The notes under the pieces are model-generated. The model was not told the origin of the DNA. It did no database searches and was given only the letters and a program-made list of their open reading frames with translations. Below are positions 41,012 to 49,244 of a stretch of DNA of 64,000 nucleotides, piece by piece; position 1 is the first letter of the stretch, and every line of letters starts with the position of its first letter. The translations under genes and the position numbers were made by a program. Source of the DNA: a virus. The stretch lies in the IMG/VR virus record IMGVR_UViG_3300037427_000542, positions 1-64,000 of that record; one strand, given 5' to 3'.

Positions 41012-42269
41012 AAACCAGATAGAAGCACTTCAGCTAATAAAGACAGAACAGGATAATGTTGGACCGGGTTTCTGCGTGCTAAAATGGTATCACCAAGAAA
41101 TGCACTTAGGCACTGGTAGAGCACACTCTTGTTATCATTGTCCTACACACCAAATACCCTTAGGTTCAGACTTACATAACACAAATCACAAAGTAGAAAA
41201 GAGAGCAGAGATGTTGCAAGGCAACAGACCTTCAGAGTGCTCTTATTGTTGGGATGTCGAAGATCTTGGATTGATTTCTGATAGACAAACTCTTGCAGTA
41301 CAATTTTTTAAACATAATCGTAATATAGTAGACGAGGCAGTAGATGCTGGAACAGGTTATGTTTATCCTAAGTATCTAGAAATATCGTTTACTAATAAAT
41401 GTCAAATGGCATGTAGTTATTGTGGTCCTGTTTTTAGCACAACATGGGAAAAGGAAATAGAAGAACACGGTCCTTACAAATTATCTAAAGACTATAATTC
41501 AATTCATACTCCTCAAATAGAAAACTCTCCATACATAACCAGGTTTTGGAAATGGTTTCCACAGGCATATGAACACTTATTTGTTCTTAGAGTTACAGGT
41601 GGTGAGCCTTTATTAGATAAGAACACATATAAGTTACTCCAATATGTAAAAGACAACCCAAGAAAAGGATTAACATTCCATTGTAATTCTAATCTTATGG
41701 TTTCAGAAAATAGAGTAAAAAAGTATATAGGTTTGGTTAAGGATATTCCTAATACAAAACTTTATGCTAGCATTGATTCATGGGGTAAACAGGCAGAGTA
41801 CATTAGACATGGATTAGATGTTTCTCACTTTGAACAAAATTTACATAGATTATTGGCTAACGGAATACCAGTAGGAATAATGAATACATATAATTTCTTA
41901 TCTATTCCTAATACCGAAGAGTTCATATTTAAAATGGCAGAACTTAAAAATACTTATGGTGATCTAATTACAATAGACATGCCTTTTATGGTAGAGCCAG
42001 ACCACCTTTCAGCACAAATCTCAGACGACTCTCATATAAGTATAATGGAGAAGGATTTAAAAACTATGGAAAGTTATCCTCAGTTTTCTACAGGCGAGAT
42101 AGAAAAATTTAGAAAAACTGTAGGATGGATAAAGGCAAATAGATTTAAAGATTTAGAACTGCTAAAACATAGAAGAGATTTTTGGCATTTTGTATATGAG
42201 CATGATAAAAGAAGAGGCACAGATTTTAAAGCTGCCTTTCCTAATTTAGGATTTGAAAATGAAACATGA
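40992..42269 (+). CDS. Radical SAM protein with auxiliary Cys motif
   Basis: A 425-residue radical SAM enzyme of the type common in cyanophages. The [4Fe-4S] motif is TNKCQMACSYCGP and the SAM motif VLRVTGGEPLLD. An N-terminal Cys pair in HSCYHC and ECSYCWD suggests extra clusters (twitch/SPASM-like). The only suitable start is TTG 40992, overlapping regA, so the N-terminus is uncertain. Its substrate is unknown. The adjacent prolyl-hydroxylase-like gene hints at peptide modification. Confidence 0.8.
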   Translation: MERKLNKNQIEALQLIKTEQDNVGPGFCVLKWYHQEMHLGTGRAHSCYHCPTHQIPLGSDLHNTNHKVEKRAEMLQGNRPSECSYCWDVEDLGLISDRQTLAVQFFKHNRNIVDEAVDAGTGYVYPKYLEISFTNKCQMACSYCGPVFSTTWEKEIEEHGPYKLSKDYNSIHTPQIENSPYITRFWKWFPQAYEHLFVLRVTGGEPLLDKNTYKLLQYVKDNPRKGLTFHCNSNLMVSENRVKKYIGLVKDIPNTKLYASIDSWGKQAEYIRHGLDVSHFEQNLHRLLANGIPVGIMNTYNFLSIPNTEEFIFKMAELKNTYGDLITIDMPFMVEPDHLSAQISDDSHISIMEKDLKTMESYPQFSTGEIEKFRKTVGWIKANRFKDLELLKHRRDFWHFVYEHDKRRGTDFKAAFPNLGFENET

Positions 42270-42918
42270 GATGGGTGAAAATAAATTATATTCAATTAAT
42301 AATCCGTTATTAATGACAATAGATGATTTCTTACCAGAAGAAGTAGTAGATCTATTATCCTCAGATATTGAGAAACATTGTATATTTAAAGGTGCCCAAG
42401 TATCTACAAATGATGGTACAGGTGAAAAATCTAATTTAAGAACAAATGAAACATCTAGTCTCCATTATCTACAATCCGAAGGAGCTAGAATATTTTTAGA
42501 CGCAGCCTCAGCTTCGTTAAGATTAAATCCAGCTCAAGCAGAACCTATATCAGTTATTAAATATAAAAAGGGTCAACAATTTGAACCTCACATGGATGCT
42601 TTTGGAGATGATAAATTAAATGCTTATTCTCCTCAAGCAGGCAATAGAATAGCAACAGCAATATTATATTTAAATGATGTACAACATGGAGGGGAAACAG
42701 ATTTTCCTAACATGAAAATTACAATACCAGCCAAGAAAGGAAGAGTAGTATTGTTTTCTAATTGCCACATGGGCACAACTCAGCCTCTTGAATTGTCAAT
42801 GCACGCAGGATTGCCAGTTATTCGAGGAGAAAAAACAGCAGTTAACTTGTGGTTTAGATCGGGTGTTTACGATAATAATATGTACCAAAAATGGTTAGAA
42901 CAGCAGCAGAGTGTATAA
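42259..42918 (+). CDS. Prolyl 4-hydroxylase-like 2OG-Fe(II) oxygenase
   Basis: A 219-residue double-stranded beta-helix dioxygenase. Iron ligands are in FEPHMDAF (His-x-Asp) and the distal His in SMHAGLPVIRGEKTAVNLWFR, whose Lys would bind 2-oxoglutarate. ILYLNDVQHGGETDFP is a family hallmark. It starts inside the radical SAM gene end. A different 2OG oxygenase is at 52272. Confidence 0.9.
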   Translation: MKHEMGENKLYSINNPLLMTIDDFLPEEVVDLLSSDIEKHCIFKGAQVSTNDGTGEKSNLRTNETSSLHYLQSEGARIFLDAASASLRLNPAQAEPISVIKYKKGQQFEPHMDAFGDDKLNAYSPQAGNRIATAILYLNDVQHGGETDFPNMKITIPAKKGRVVLFSNCHMGTTQPLELSMHAGLPVIRGEKTAVNLWFRSGVYDNNMYQKWLEQQQSV

Positions 42919-42921
42919 ATA
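42914..42921 (+). promoter_or_regulatory. Late promoter, upstream of hsp20
   Basis: Exact TATAAATA across the preceding stop codon, 58 bases before the Hsp20 ATG, implying late expression of the chaperone. Confidence 0.7.
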
Positions 42922-42979
42922 GTATTGATACGCCGGAAGGGTATCATATTTTAATCTTGCTAAATAATAGGAGAAAACA

Positions 42980-43417
42980 ATGGTAAGCATAAACACGACA
43001 AATTGGAACGATTTCGTTTCAGCATTCCCACAAATAGAAAGTAGACTAATTGGATTTGACAGAGTCTTTGACGCTGTTCAAAGAGTCAATACCACCGAGG
43101 CTAACTTCCCACCTTATAATATTAAAAAAATAGACGATGAGAATTATGAAATTCAAATTGCTCTTGCAGGCTTTTCAAAGTCTGAACTTGATATTACTGT
43201 GGAAGACGGTAATCTAATCGTCAAAGGTGAACAGGCAGAGACTTCTAAAACAGAATATTTGCACAAAGGAATTGCAGAACGCAATTTCACAAGAACATGG
43301 TCTTTAGCAGATACTGTTAAAGTGTCAGGTTCTGAATTGAAGGACGGAGTATTAACAATTAATTTGGTAAACAAAATTCCAGAAGAATTAAAACCTCAGT
43401 CTATTAAAATTAAATAA
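42980..43417 (+). CDS. hsp20: Small heat-shock protein Hsp20
   Basis: A 145-residue alpha-crystallin-domain chaperone. The domain runs from about residue 40: NIKKIDDENYEIQIALAGF, ITVEDGNLIVKGE, NFTRTWSLAD and DGVLTINLVN, ending with an extension that contains I-K-I. Hsp20 is frequent in marine T4-like phages. Ribosome binding site AGGAG. Confidence 0.95.
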   Translation: MVSINTTNWNDFVSAFPQIESRLIGFDRVFDAVQRVNTTEANFPPYNIKKIDDENYEIQIALAGFSKSELDITVEDGNLIVKGEQAETSKTEYLHKGIAERNFTRTWSLADTVKVSGSELKDGVLTINLVNKIPEELKPQSIKIK

Positions 43418-43438
43418 TTAAAACAGGAGATAAGGAGT

Positions 43439-43783
43439 ATGGCTACAAACATACAAATCGTTAAACTTACAACAGGTGAAGACTTGATTGGAGACATTAC
43501 AGAAGAGGAAATTGATGGTAGAGGTTTTCTACTTATCAAAAAACCAGCTATTATTATGATTATGCCTAAACCTGGAAGTGAAACTGATTATACTGTAGGG
43601 CTAGCTCCTTACGCTCCATTTGCAAAAGATCACAAAGTACCAATCTTTCCAGCTCATGTTGTTTCAGTCTACGATCCAGGAAAAGAAATGTTAAACACAT
43701 ATAATACAAAATTCGGTTCTGGAATTGTAACACCTGACTTTATAAATAAAAAGGTGTTGAACGAGACAATAAAAGGAAAGTAA
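43439..43783 (+). CDS. Sm/LSM-like small protein, copy 2
   Basis: A 114-residue protein: NIQIVKLTTGEDLIGDITEEE, FLLIKKPAIIMIMPKP, then APYAPFAKDHKVPIFPAHVVSVYD. The first part matches the plan of the protein at 13670 and of the Sm1 motif, and the last strands could form Sm2. AAGGAG site. The next gene begins immediately after the stop. Function unknown; RNA binding is inferred. Confidence 0.5.
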   Translation: MATNIQIVKLTTGEDLIGDITEEEIDGRGFLLIKKPAIIMIMPKPGSETDYTVGLAPYAPFAKDHKVPIFPAHVVSVYDPGKEMLNTYNTKFGSGIVTPDFINKKVLNETIKGK

Positions 43784-44203
43784 ATGTATGAATATAGAGT
43801 TAAGATCGTAAAGGTCGTAGATGGGGACACAGTAGATGTGGATATCGACTTGGGGTTTGGAGTCTGGCTTAAGAAACAAAGGGTCAGGTTATTCGGTATC
43901 GACACACCGGAAAGTAGAACCCGTGACCTCGTTGAAAAAAGATTTGGAAACATGGCGAAAGATTATCTTAAAAGTAGATTATCAAGTGGAGCTATACTCG
44001 GAACAAGGCTTGATAAAAAAGGCAAATTTGGACGGATACTTGGTGAATTTTTTGTGTTAGATAATGAGGGCCATCCTCAATTTGAAGTTAAAGTGAATGT
44101 AAACGAGGAATTGATTGCTAAACATCATGCCGTTGCATACCACGGACAATCTAAAGAAGAAATAAAAGAAGCACATTTGGTTAATAGGACCTTTTTTGAA
44201 TAA
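43784..44203 (+). CDS. Staphylococcal-nuclease-like endonuclease
   Basis: A 139-residue SNase-fold nuclease. Features: KVVDGDTVDVDIDLGFG (Ca-binding Asp residues), VRLFGIDTPESRT (catalytic Arg and Asp) and KFGRILGEFF (second catalytic Arg). No signal peptide is seen, so it would act in the cytoplasm, perhaps degrading host nucleic acid. Its stop is just before the gp43 promoter. Confidence 0.9.
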   Translation: MYEYRVKIVKVVDGDTVDVDIDLGFGVWLKKQRVRLFGIDTPESRTRDLVEKRFGNMAKDYLKSRLSSGAILGTRLDKKGKFGRILGEFFVLDNEGHPQFEVKVNVNEELIAKHHAVAYHGQSKEEIKEAHLVNRTFFE

Positions 44204-44208
44204 AGTCC

Positions 44209-44237
44209 TTGACTCTTAGTCAGTAAGAGTGCATAAT
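44209..44237 (+). promoter_or_regulatory. Sigma-70 promoter with palindrome, before gp43
   Basis: TTGACT (44209-44214), 17-bp spacer, CATAAT (44232-44237), carrying a perfect ACTCTT-N7-AAGAGT. Confidence 0.88.
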
Positions 44238-44263
44238 GTGTATATTATGTTTAAGGTGTTGTT

Positions 44264-46759
44264 ATGAATTTTTATACTTATGCGAGACATTATGGAAATG
44301 ATATACTTTTCCGTGGTGTAAAAAATGGTAAGCGATTTACTGCAAGGCATGAATTTCAGCCTACTCTGTTTGTTAAGAGTAAAGAAAAATCTAAGTACAA
44401 AAGTATCTTTGGTGAGAATGTATCACCTATAAAGTTCCCCACAAATAAGGAGGCAACTGCCTTCTTTGACAGTTACAAAGATGTAGAAAATTTTCCAATA
44501 TTTGGACAAAACTATTACGCATACCAATATATCACCGAGAACTATCCTGGTGAGATACAATGGGATGCTAATGAGATGTTAATCTATTCTATCGATATTG
44601 AAACAACATCGGAAGGTGGATTTCCTAATGTAGACTCCCCTAGTGAGAAAGTTCTAGTTATCACACTTCAAAACAACAACACCAAGAAGATAACAACTTT
44701 TGGCCTGGGGGAGTTTACGCCTACTAAAGAAACAAATCATTTAGATATTGACTATCAAGGTTTTGACACAGAAGAACAACTATTAGATACTTTCCTCACT
44801 TGGTGGCAGGATAATTGTCCTGATATTATTACAGGTTGGAACAGTAATTTATTTGATATGCCTTATCTTATTACAAGAGTTCAACGAGTATTAGGTGAGA
44901 ATGAACATAAAAGATTCTCTCCTTTTAAATTAATTAACAAGCGTCCTATTAGATTTGCTAATCGTGAGATGACAGCATTCGAGATTACAGGTGTTGCACA
45001 ATTAGACTATTTGGACTTATATAAGAAGTTTACTTATGTGACTCGAGAGTCTTACAAACTAGACTTTATTGCAGAAACAGAACTAGGTAAGAATAAACTA
45101 GAGTCTGGCTTTGACACATTTAAAGAGTTTTATGATGGAGATTGGAATAGGTTTGTAGAATATAATATTATTGATACAGTTATTGTCGACGAACTAGAAG
45201 ACAAGATGAAACTTATTGAACTTGCTATTACAATGGCCTATGACGCTAAGTGTAATTATAATGATGTATTCTCAGCTGTTAGAACCTGGGATAGTTTATT
45301 ATATAATCATCTATGGGAAAAGGACATTGTTATTCACCAAGGTGGTGGTAGAAAGGATAGACAAATTGAAGGTGCGTTTGTACAGGAACCTAAACCTGGC
45401 AGTTATGAATGGGTGGCTAGTTTCGATGCTACAAGTCTATATCCTAGTATTCTAATGCAACACAATATGAGTCCTGAGACTATTGTTCCTGGGTTTAAAT
45501 ATAATGTTAGCGTTGACGATCAACTGGACAGATATCAGTTAGACAAGTTAAAAGAAAAGAACTATACTATGGCAGGCAATGGCTCTTGTTATACAAGAGA
45601 AAAGAAAGGTCTGTTTCCTGAGATTGTACAAAAGTTTTTTAATGATAGATTAAAATATAAGAAGTTGATGCAGAAGGCACAGAAAGATTTCCAAGAAACA
45701 GGTGCCCTACATCACAAGAACGAGATAAGTAAATATAACAACTTTCAGATGGCTCGTAAGATTCAATTAAACAGTTTATATGGTGCCCTAGCTAATCAGT
45801 ATTTTAGATTCTATGATGATAGAATTGCAGAAGGTATTACAATGTCGGGACAATTAGTTATCCGAGATACAGCTAAGGCTTTGGACAAGTATATGAACAA
45901 AGTATGTGGCACAGAAGATGAGATGTATTCTTTTTATAGTGATACAGATTCTTGTTATGTTACATGTAAAAAGATGGTAGATAATTTCTTCCCTGATAAA
46001 GACACAGATAAGGTTGTAGAACTTCTTGATAAGATAGGTACAGATAAAATAGAACCTGCTATTGCACAGGCAATGACAAAGTTAGGTAATTATACTAATG
46101 CCTTTGAACATAAGATAGACTTTAAGCGTGAGGTTATCGCAGATAAAGGTGTGTTTGTGGCTAAGAAAAGATATGCCTTAAATGTACTAGATGATGAAGG
46201 ACTAAGACTTAAAGAACCTAAGTTAAAAGTTATGGGTTTAGAAATTGTAAGGTCCTCGACTCCTGCTCCTATCCGAGATAGTTTGAAGGAGGCAGTCCGT
46301 CTTATTCTTACTAGTGATGAAGACAAGTTACAAACATATATTGCTGAGGCACAAAAACAATTTAATACATTATCTGCAGAAGAGATTGCCTTTCCTCGAG
46401 GTTGTAATAATCTTAAGAAATACTCATCTACAGCAGACATATATCAGAAAGGCACACCCATACATGTTCGAGGTTCCTTACTGTATAATAAGCTCTTAAA
46501 AGATAAGAGTTTGAACCTTAAGTATGAGAAAATACAAGAAGGTGATAAGATTAAGTTCCTTTATTTAAAAGAACCTAACAGTTTACATGAGAACACTATT
46601 GCCTTTGTAACTAAACTTCCTAAAGAGTTTGAGATTACAAAGTATGTAGATTATGATTTAATATTTCAGAAAGCATTTATTGATCCTTTAGAAAATATAT
46701 TGAAACCTTTAGGATGGAATACAGAACCTCAGGCTACACTCGAGGATTTATTTGCATAA
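44264..46759 (+). CDS. 43: DNA polymerase gp43
   Basis: Family B replicative polymerase with proofreading. Exonuclease motifs: YSIDIETTSEGG (Exo I), ITGWNSNLFDMPYL (Exo II) and FVEYNIIDTVIVDEL (Exo III). Polymerase motifs: FDATSLYPSILMQHNMSPET (motif A), KIQLNSLYGALANQYFRFYD (motif B) and FYSDTDSCYVTC (motif C). The C-terminal PQATLEDLF is a clamp-binding peptide like that of T4 gp43. Length 831, slightly under T4's 898. Confidence 0.97.
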   Translation: MNFYTYARHYGNDILFRGVKNGKRFTARHEFQPTLFVKSKEKSKYKSIFGENVSPIKFPTNKEATAFFDSYKDVENFPIFGQNYYAYQYITENYPGEIQWDANEMLIYSIDIETTSEGGFPNVDSPSEKVLVITLQNNNTKKITTFGLGEFTPTKETNHLDIDYQGFDTEEQLLDTFLTWWQDNCPDIITGWNSNLFDMPYLITRVQRVLGENEHKRFSPFKLINKRPIRFANREMTAFEITGVAQLDYLDLYKKFTYVTRESYKLDFIAETELGKNKLESGFDTFKEFYDGDWNRFVEYNIIDTVIVDELEDKMKLIELAITMAYDAKCNYNDVFSAVRTWDSLLYNHLWEKDIVIHQGGGRKDRQIEGAFVQEPKPGSYEWVASFDATSLYPSILMQHNMSPETIVPGFKYNVSVDDQLDRYQLDKLKEKNYTMAGNGSCYTREKKGLFPEIVQKFFNDRLKYKKLMQKAQKDFQETGALHHKNEISKYNNFQMARKIQLNSLYGALANQYFRFYDDRIAEGITMSGQLVIRDTAKALDKYMNKVCGTEDEMYSFYSDTDSCYVTCKKMVDNFFPDKDTDKVVELLDKIGTDKIEPAIAQAMTKLGNYTNAFEHKIDFKREVIADKGVFVAKKRYALNVLDDEGLRLKEPKLKVMGLEIVRSSTPAPIRDSLKEAVRLILTSDEDKLQTYIAEAQKQFNTLSAEEIAFPRGCNNLKKYSSTADIYQKGTPIHVRGSLLYNKLLKDKSLNLKYEKIQEGDKIKFLYLKEPNSLHENTIAFVTKLPKEFEITKYVDYDLIFQKAFIDPLENILKPLGWNTEPQATLEDLFA

Positions 46760-46884
46760 TGGAATTGCAATCGTTAGCAGGCTGGGGTTTATTTGTATGT
46801 ATGATAGTTTCCAATTGGGTAATGTTTATTCTTATAGATGGATTTTTTGAAGGGGATATAGAAGGAGTTAAATATGAAAAATAA
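46759..46884 (+). CDS. Tiny membrane protein after gp43
   Basis: A 41-residue frame whose ATG overlaps the gp43 stop by one base. The hydrophobic stretch GWGLFVCMIVSNWVMFILI predicts one membrane helix with an acidic C-terminus. It overlaps the next small gene. Supported by tight packing only. Confidence 0.45.
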   Translation: MELQSLAGWGLFVCMIVSNWVMFILIDGFFEGDIEGVKYEK

Positions 46885-47044
46885 AGATGAAAGAAATACA
46901 CATTTCATATACAGTATATTGAAAAGTGGTTTTAGATGTGGAGGTTGTGTTATACCTTTTGTTATTAATGAGCCGTGGGCTTGGCAAGTATTTTTAGGAG
47001 CATTCTTTGTTGCTGAGATACTAGGAATTATGGAGGAGTTATAA
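46874..47044 (+). CDS. Small membrane protein
   Basis: A 56-residue protein with AGGAG eight bases ahead of its ATG. FIYSILKSGFRCGGCVIPFV and WQVFLGAFFVAEILGIMEEL suggest two short membrane helices. This C-terminal pattern recurs in marine phage small proteins. Function unknown. Confidence 0.5.
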   Translation: MKNKDERNTHFIYSILKSGFRCGGCVIPFVINEPWAWQVFLGAFFVAEILGIMEEL

Positions 47045-47232
47045 TGGGAACACACGCATGGAAAAAGAAAAGCGTAAGAGCTAGAAGGGAAGGTGCTTTA
47101 GAAAGACTTAAAGCATCTAAATTTACACCAAAAATTGTGCAAGGAAAAGAACGCAATGAAGAGAACTGGACAAAGAAGAAAGAGAAACAAATTGAAACTC
47201 TTGAATCCAGAATTAGAGGGACACAAGGTTAA
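47044..47232 (+). CDS. Small highly basic protein
   Basis: A 62-residue protein overlapping the previous stop codon. Two thirds of the residues are charged, with WKKKSVRARREGALERLKAS and a helical KKKEKQIETLESRIRG. GGAGGAG lies just ahead of the ATG. Possibly nucleic-acid binding; unknown. Confidence 0.55.
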   Translation: MGTHAWKKKSVRARREGALERLKASKFTPKIVQGKERNEENWTKKKEKQIETLESRIRGTQG

Positions 47233-47280
47233 GTTTCAACATAAGAAACTTTTAGATCAACAAAAAGAGATTGACGAACA

Positions 47281-48045
47281 ATGGGAAAGAATAAAAAAAT
47301 TGCAGTCATTGGATATGGATTTGTAGGCAAAGCCACATATTATTTTTTAACTGAAAAACTATATGGCGAACTTTCAGACGTCTATATTCATGATCCTGAT
47401 TTAGGTTACAACATAGATAATTGGAATGAAATTGATTATGCTTTTATTTGCGTTCCAACTAACCTAAAACAAGGAAAGTTAGACACAAGTATTATAGATA
47501 AGATACTATCAGAACTTTATGTAGGTGTACAACCTGTTATTAGAAGTACAATAGGTCCTGATCAATGTTTGGCTTATGCTAATAGAGGAATAATTATAAT
47601 GCCAGAGTTTTTAAGAGAAAAACATTGGAAGGAAGATATAGACAATCCTAACATTGATATTTTAATTGGTTGTTATAATTGTGATGAATTTGTTGATCTA
47701 ATGTCATGTGGTAATAAATTTGTAAAACAGGTTACACCATGCGAGGCAAGTGCAATAAAAATGTTTAGAAACGCTGCACTGGCTGTTAAAGTAGGTTTAG
47801 CAAATGACTTTAAAAATATATGTGAAGTACAAGATATAGACTATGAAGTCATAAAAGAGTTTCTAGAGAATGATGAGAACTTAGGAGGAACACATTGGGC
47901 TGTTCCAGGCCCAGATGGAGAGTACGGTTTTGGTGGCACTTGTTTACCAAAAGATTTGACACATGCTTCTGAGCTATGCTATAATTCTTTTAATATAATG
48001 AATACAGCCTTAGAGGCTAATAAAGGTAGGAGAAAAGATGGGTAA
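47281..48045 (+). CDS. UDP-glucose/nucleotide-sugar dehydrogenase-like protein
   Basis: A 254-residue Rossmann-fold protein. NAD motif IAVIGYGFVGKATYYFL, acidic strand VYIHDPD, IDYAFICVPTN, and the catalytic Cys in GFGGTCLPKDLTHA. Full-length UDP-glucose dehydrogenases have about 390-450 residues; the C-terminal UDP-binding domain is missing here. It overlaps uvsX by eight bases. Sugar-acid synthesis is possible, but the truncation leaves substrate binding uncertain. Confidence 0.8.
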   Translation: MGKNKKIAVIGYGFVGKATYYFLTEKLYGELSDVYIHDPDLGYNIDNWNEIDYAFICVPTNLKQGKLDTSIIDKILSELYVGVQPVIRSTIGPDQCLAYANRGIIIMPEFLREKHWKEDIDNPNIDILIGCYNCDEFVDLMSCGNKFVKQVTPCEASAIKMFRNAALAVKVGLANDFKNICEVQDIDYEVIKEFLENDENLGGTHWAVPGPDGEYGFGGTCLPKDLTHASELCYNSFNIMNTALEANKGRRKDG

Positions 48046-49108
48046 TCTATTAGATAAATTACAAAAAAATTCCACAATTAGAGAAACAGATATTTTGACT
48101 GACTCTAAGTTTTTTAATGACAAAGACTTGATACAAACATCTGTTCCAGCAGTTAATGTTGCTTTAAGTGGTAAACTAGACGGTGGACTTACACCTGGAC
48201 TTACAGTATTTGCAGGTCCTAGTAAGCATTTTAAAACAGCATTTGCTATGTTATTAATTAAGGCACACCAAGAGAAATATCCTGATGGTGTTGTTTTATT
48301 TTATGATAGTGAGTTTGGTGCACCTAAGTCTTATTTTGAGACTTTTGATATTGATACTAGCAAAGTATTACATACACCTATTGCAGATATTGAACAATTA
48401 AAACATGATGTGATGCAACAGTTGAATGGTGTAGAACGAGGCGATAATATTATGGTTGTTGTTGACTCTGTAGGTAACTTGGCTTCTAAGAAAGAAGTAG
48501 AAGATGCCTTGGAAGGTAAGAGTGTAGCAGACATGACAAGGGCTAAACAAATGAAGTCCTTATTTAGAATGATTACTCCTCATCTAACAATTAAAGATAT
48601 TCCAGCTATTGTAGTTAACCATACATATAAAGAGATAGGATTGTTTCCTAAAGATGTGGTTAGTGGTGGCACAGGTATTTACTATTCTGCAGATAATATT
48701 TTTATTATTGGTAGACGACAACAAAAGACAGGAACAGAAGTTACAGGTTATGAATTTATAATTAATGTTGAAAAGTCTAGATTTGTTAGAGAGAAGTCTA
48801 AAATTCCTGTAGAAGTTACATGGGAGAACGGTATTAGTAAATGGTCTGGGTTACTAGACATGGCGATGGCTTCTGGACATGTAATTAAACCTAGTAATGG
48901 TTGGTATCAGAGAGTTGACATGGACACAGGTGAAGCAGTAGATCCTAAAGTTAGAGCTAAGGATCTAGGTAAAGATTTTTGGTTGCCTGTACTCTCAGAT
49001 AAAAGATTTGGAGACTGGGTTAAAAAGTCATATACTATTGGCTCTGTAGAAATGATGGCAGAGGAAATCAGTGATGAAGATATTCAACAAGAATACGAAA
49101 AAGTGTGA
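48038..49108 (+). CDS. uvsX: RecA-like recombinase UvsX
   Basis: Catalyses strand exchange and drives recombination-dependent replication. T4-style Walker A GPSKHFKTAFAM, Walker B NIMVVVDSVGNL, and an LxxxI-type signature in the PAIVVNHTYKEIG region. The C-terminus is acidic. Length 356 compared with T4's 391. AGGAG site inside the upstream gene. It overlaps the next small gene. Confidence 0.95.
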   Translation: MGNLLDKLQKNSTIRETDILTDSKFFNDKDLIQTSVPAVNVALSGKLDGGLTPGLTVFAGPSKHFKTAFAMLLIKAHQEKYPDGVVLFYDSEFGAPKSYFETFDIDTSKVLHTPIADIEQLKHDVMQQLNGVERGDNIMVVVDSVGNLASKKEVEDALEGKSVADMTRAKQMKSLFRMITPHLTIKDIPAIVVNHTYKEIGLFPKDVVSGGTGIYYSADNIFIIGRRQQKTGTEVTGYEFIINVEKSRFVREKSKIPVEVTWENGISKWSGLLDMAMASGHVIKPSNGWYQRVDMDTGEAVDPKVRAKDLGKDFWLPVLSDKRFGDWVKKSYTIGSVEMMAEEISDEDIQQEYEKV

Positions 49109-49244
49109 TAGGTGTGAAAAACCTATAGACAAAAAAGACAAAGCATATTGTTTTCATAATGGCGATGACGAAGTATATATTTGTGCTCCGTGTGTCATAG
49201 AAGTTTACAATGATTACAAGACAGAGGTAAAAAGAGATGCTTGA
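49074..49244 (+). CDS. Small zinc-ribbon-like protein between uvsX and gp41
   Basis: A 56-residue protein bridging uvsX and gp41 with overlaps on both sides. KKCDRCEKPI and YICAPCVIEVY provide two Cys-x-x-Cys pairs, the layout of a zinc ribbon. Nucleic-acid or protein binding at the fork is possible; function unknown. Confidence 0.6.
   Translation: MKIFNKNTKKCDRCEKPIDKKDKAYCFHNGDDEVYICAPCVIEVYNDYKTEVKRDA

Noticed and set aside
47156-47326. Possible small gene filling the 47233-47280 gap
   Set aside because: The basic frame overlaps both neighbours over most of its length and has no clear ribosome binding site; only 48 bases are not already coding.
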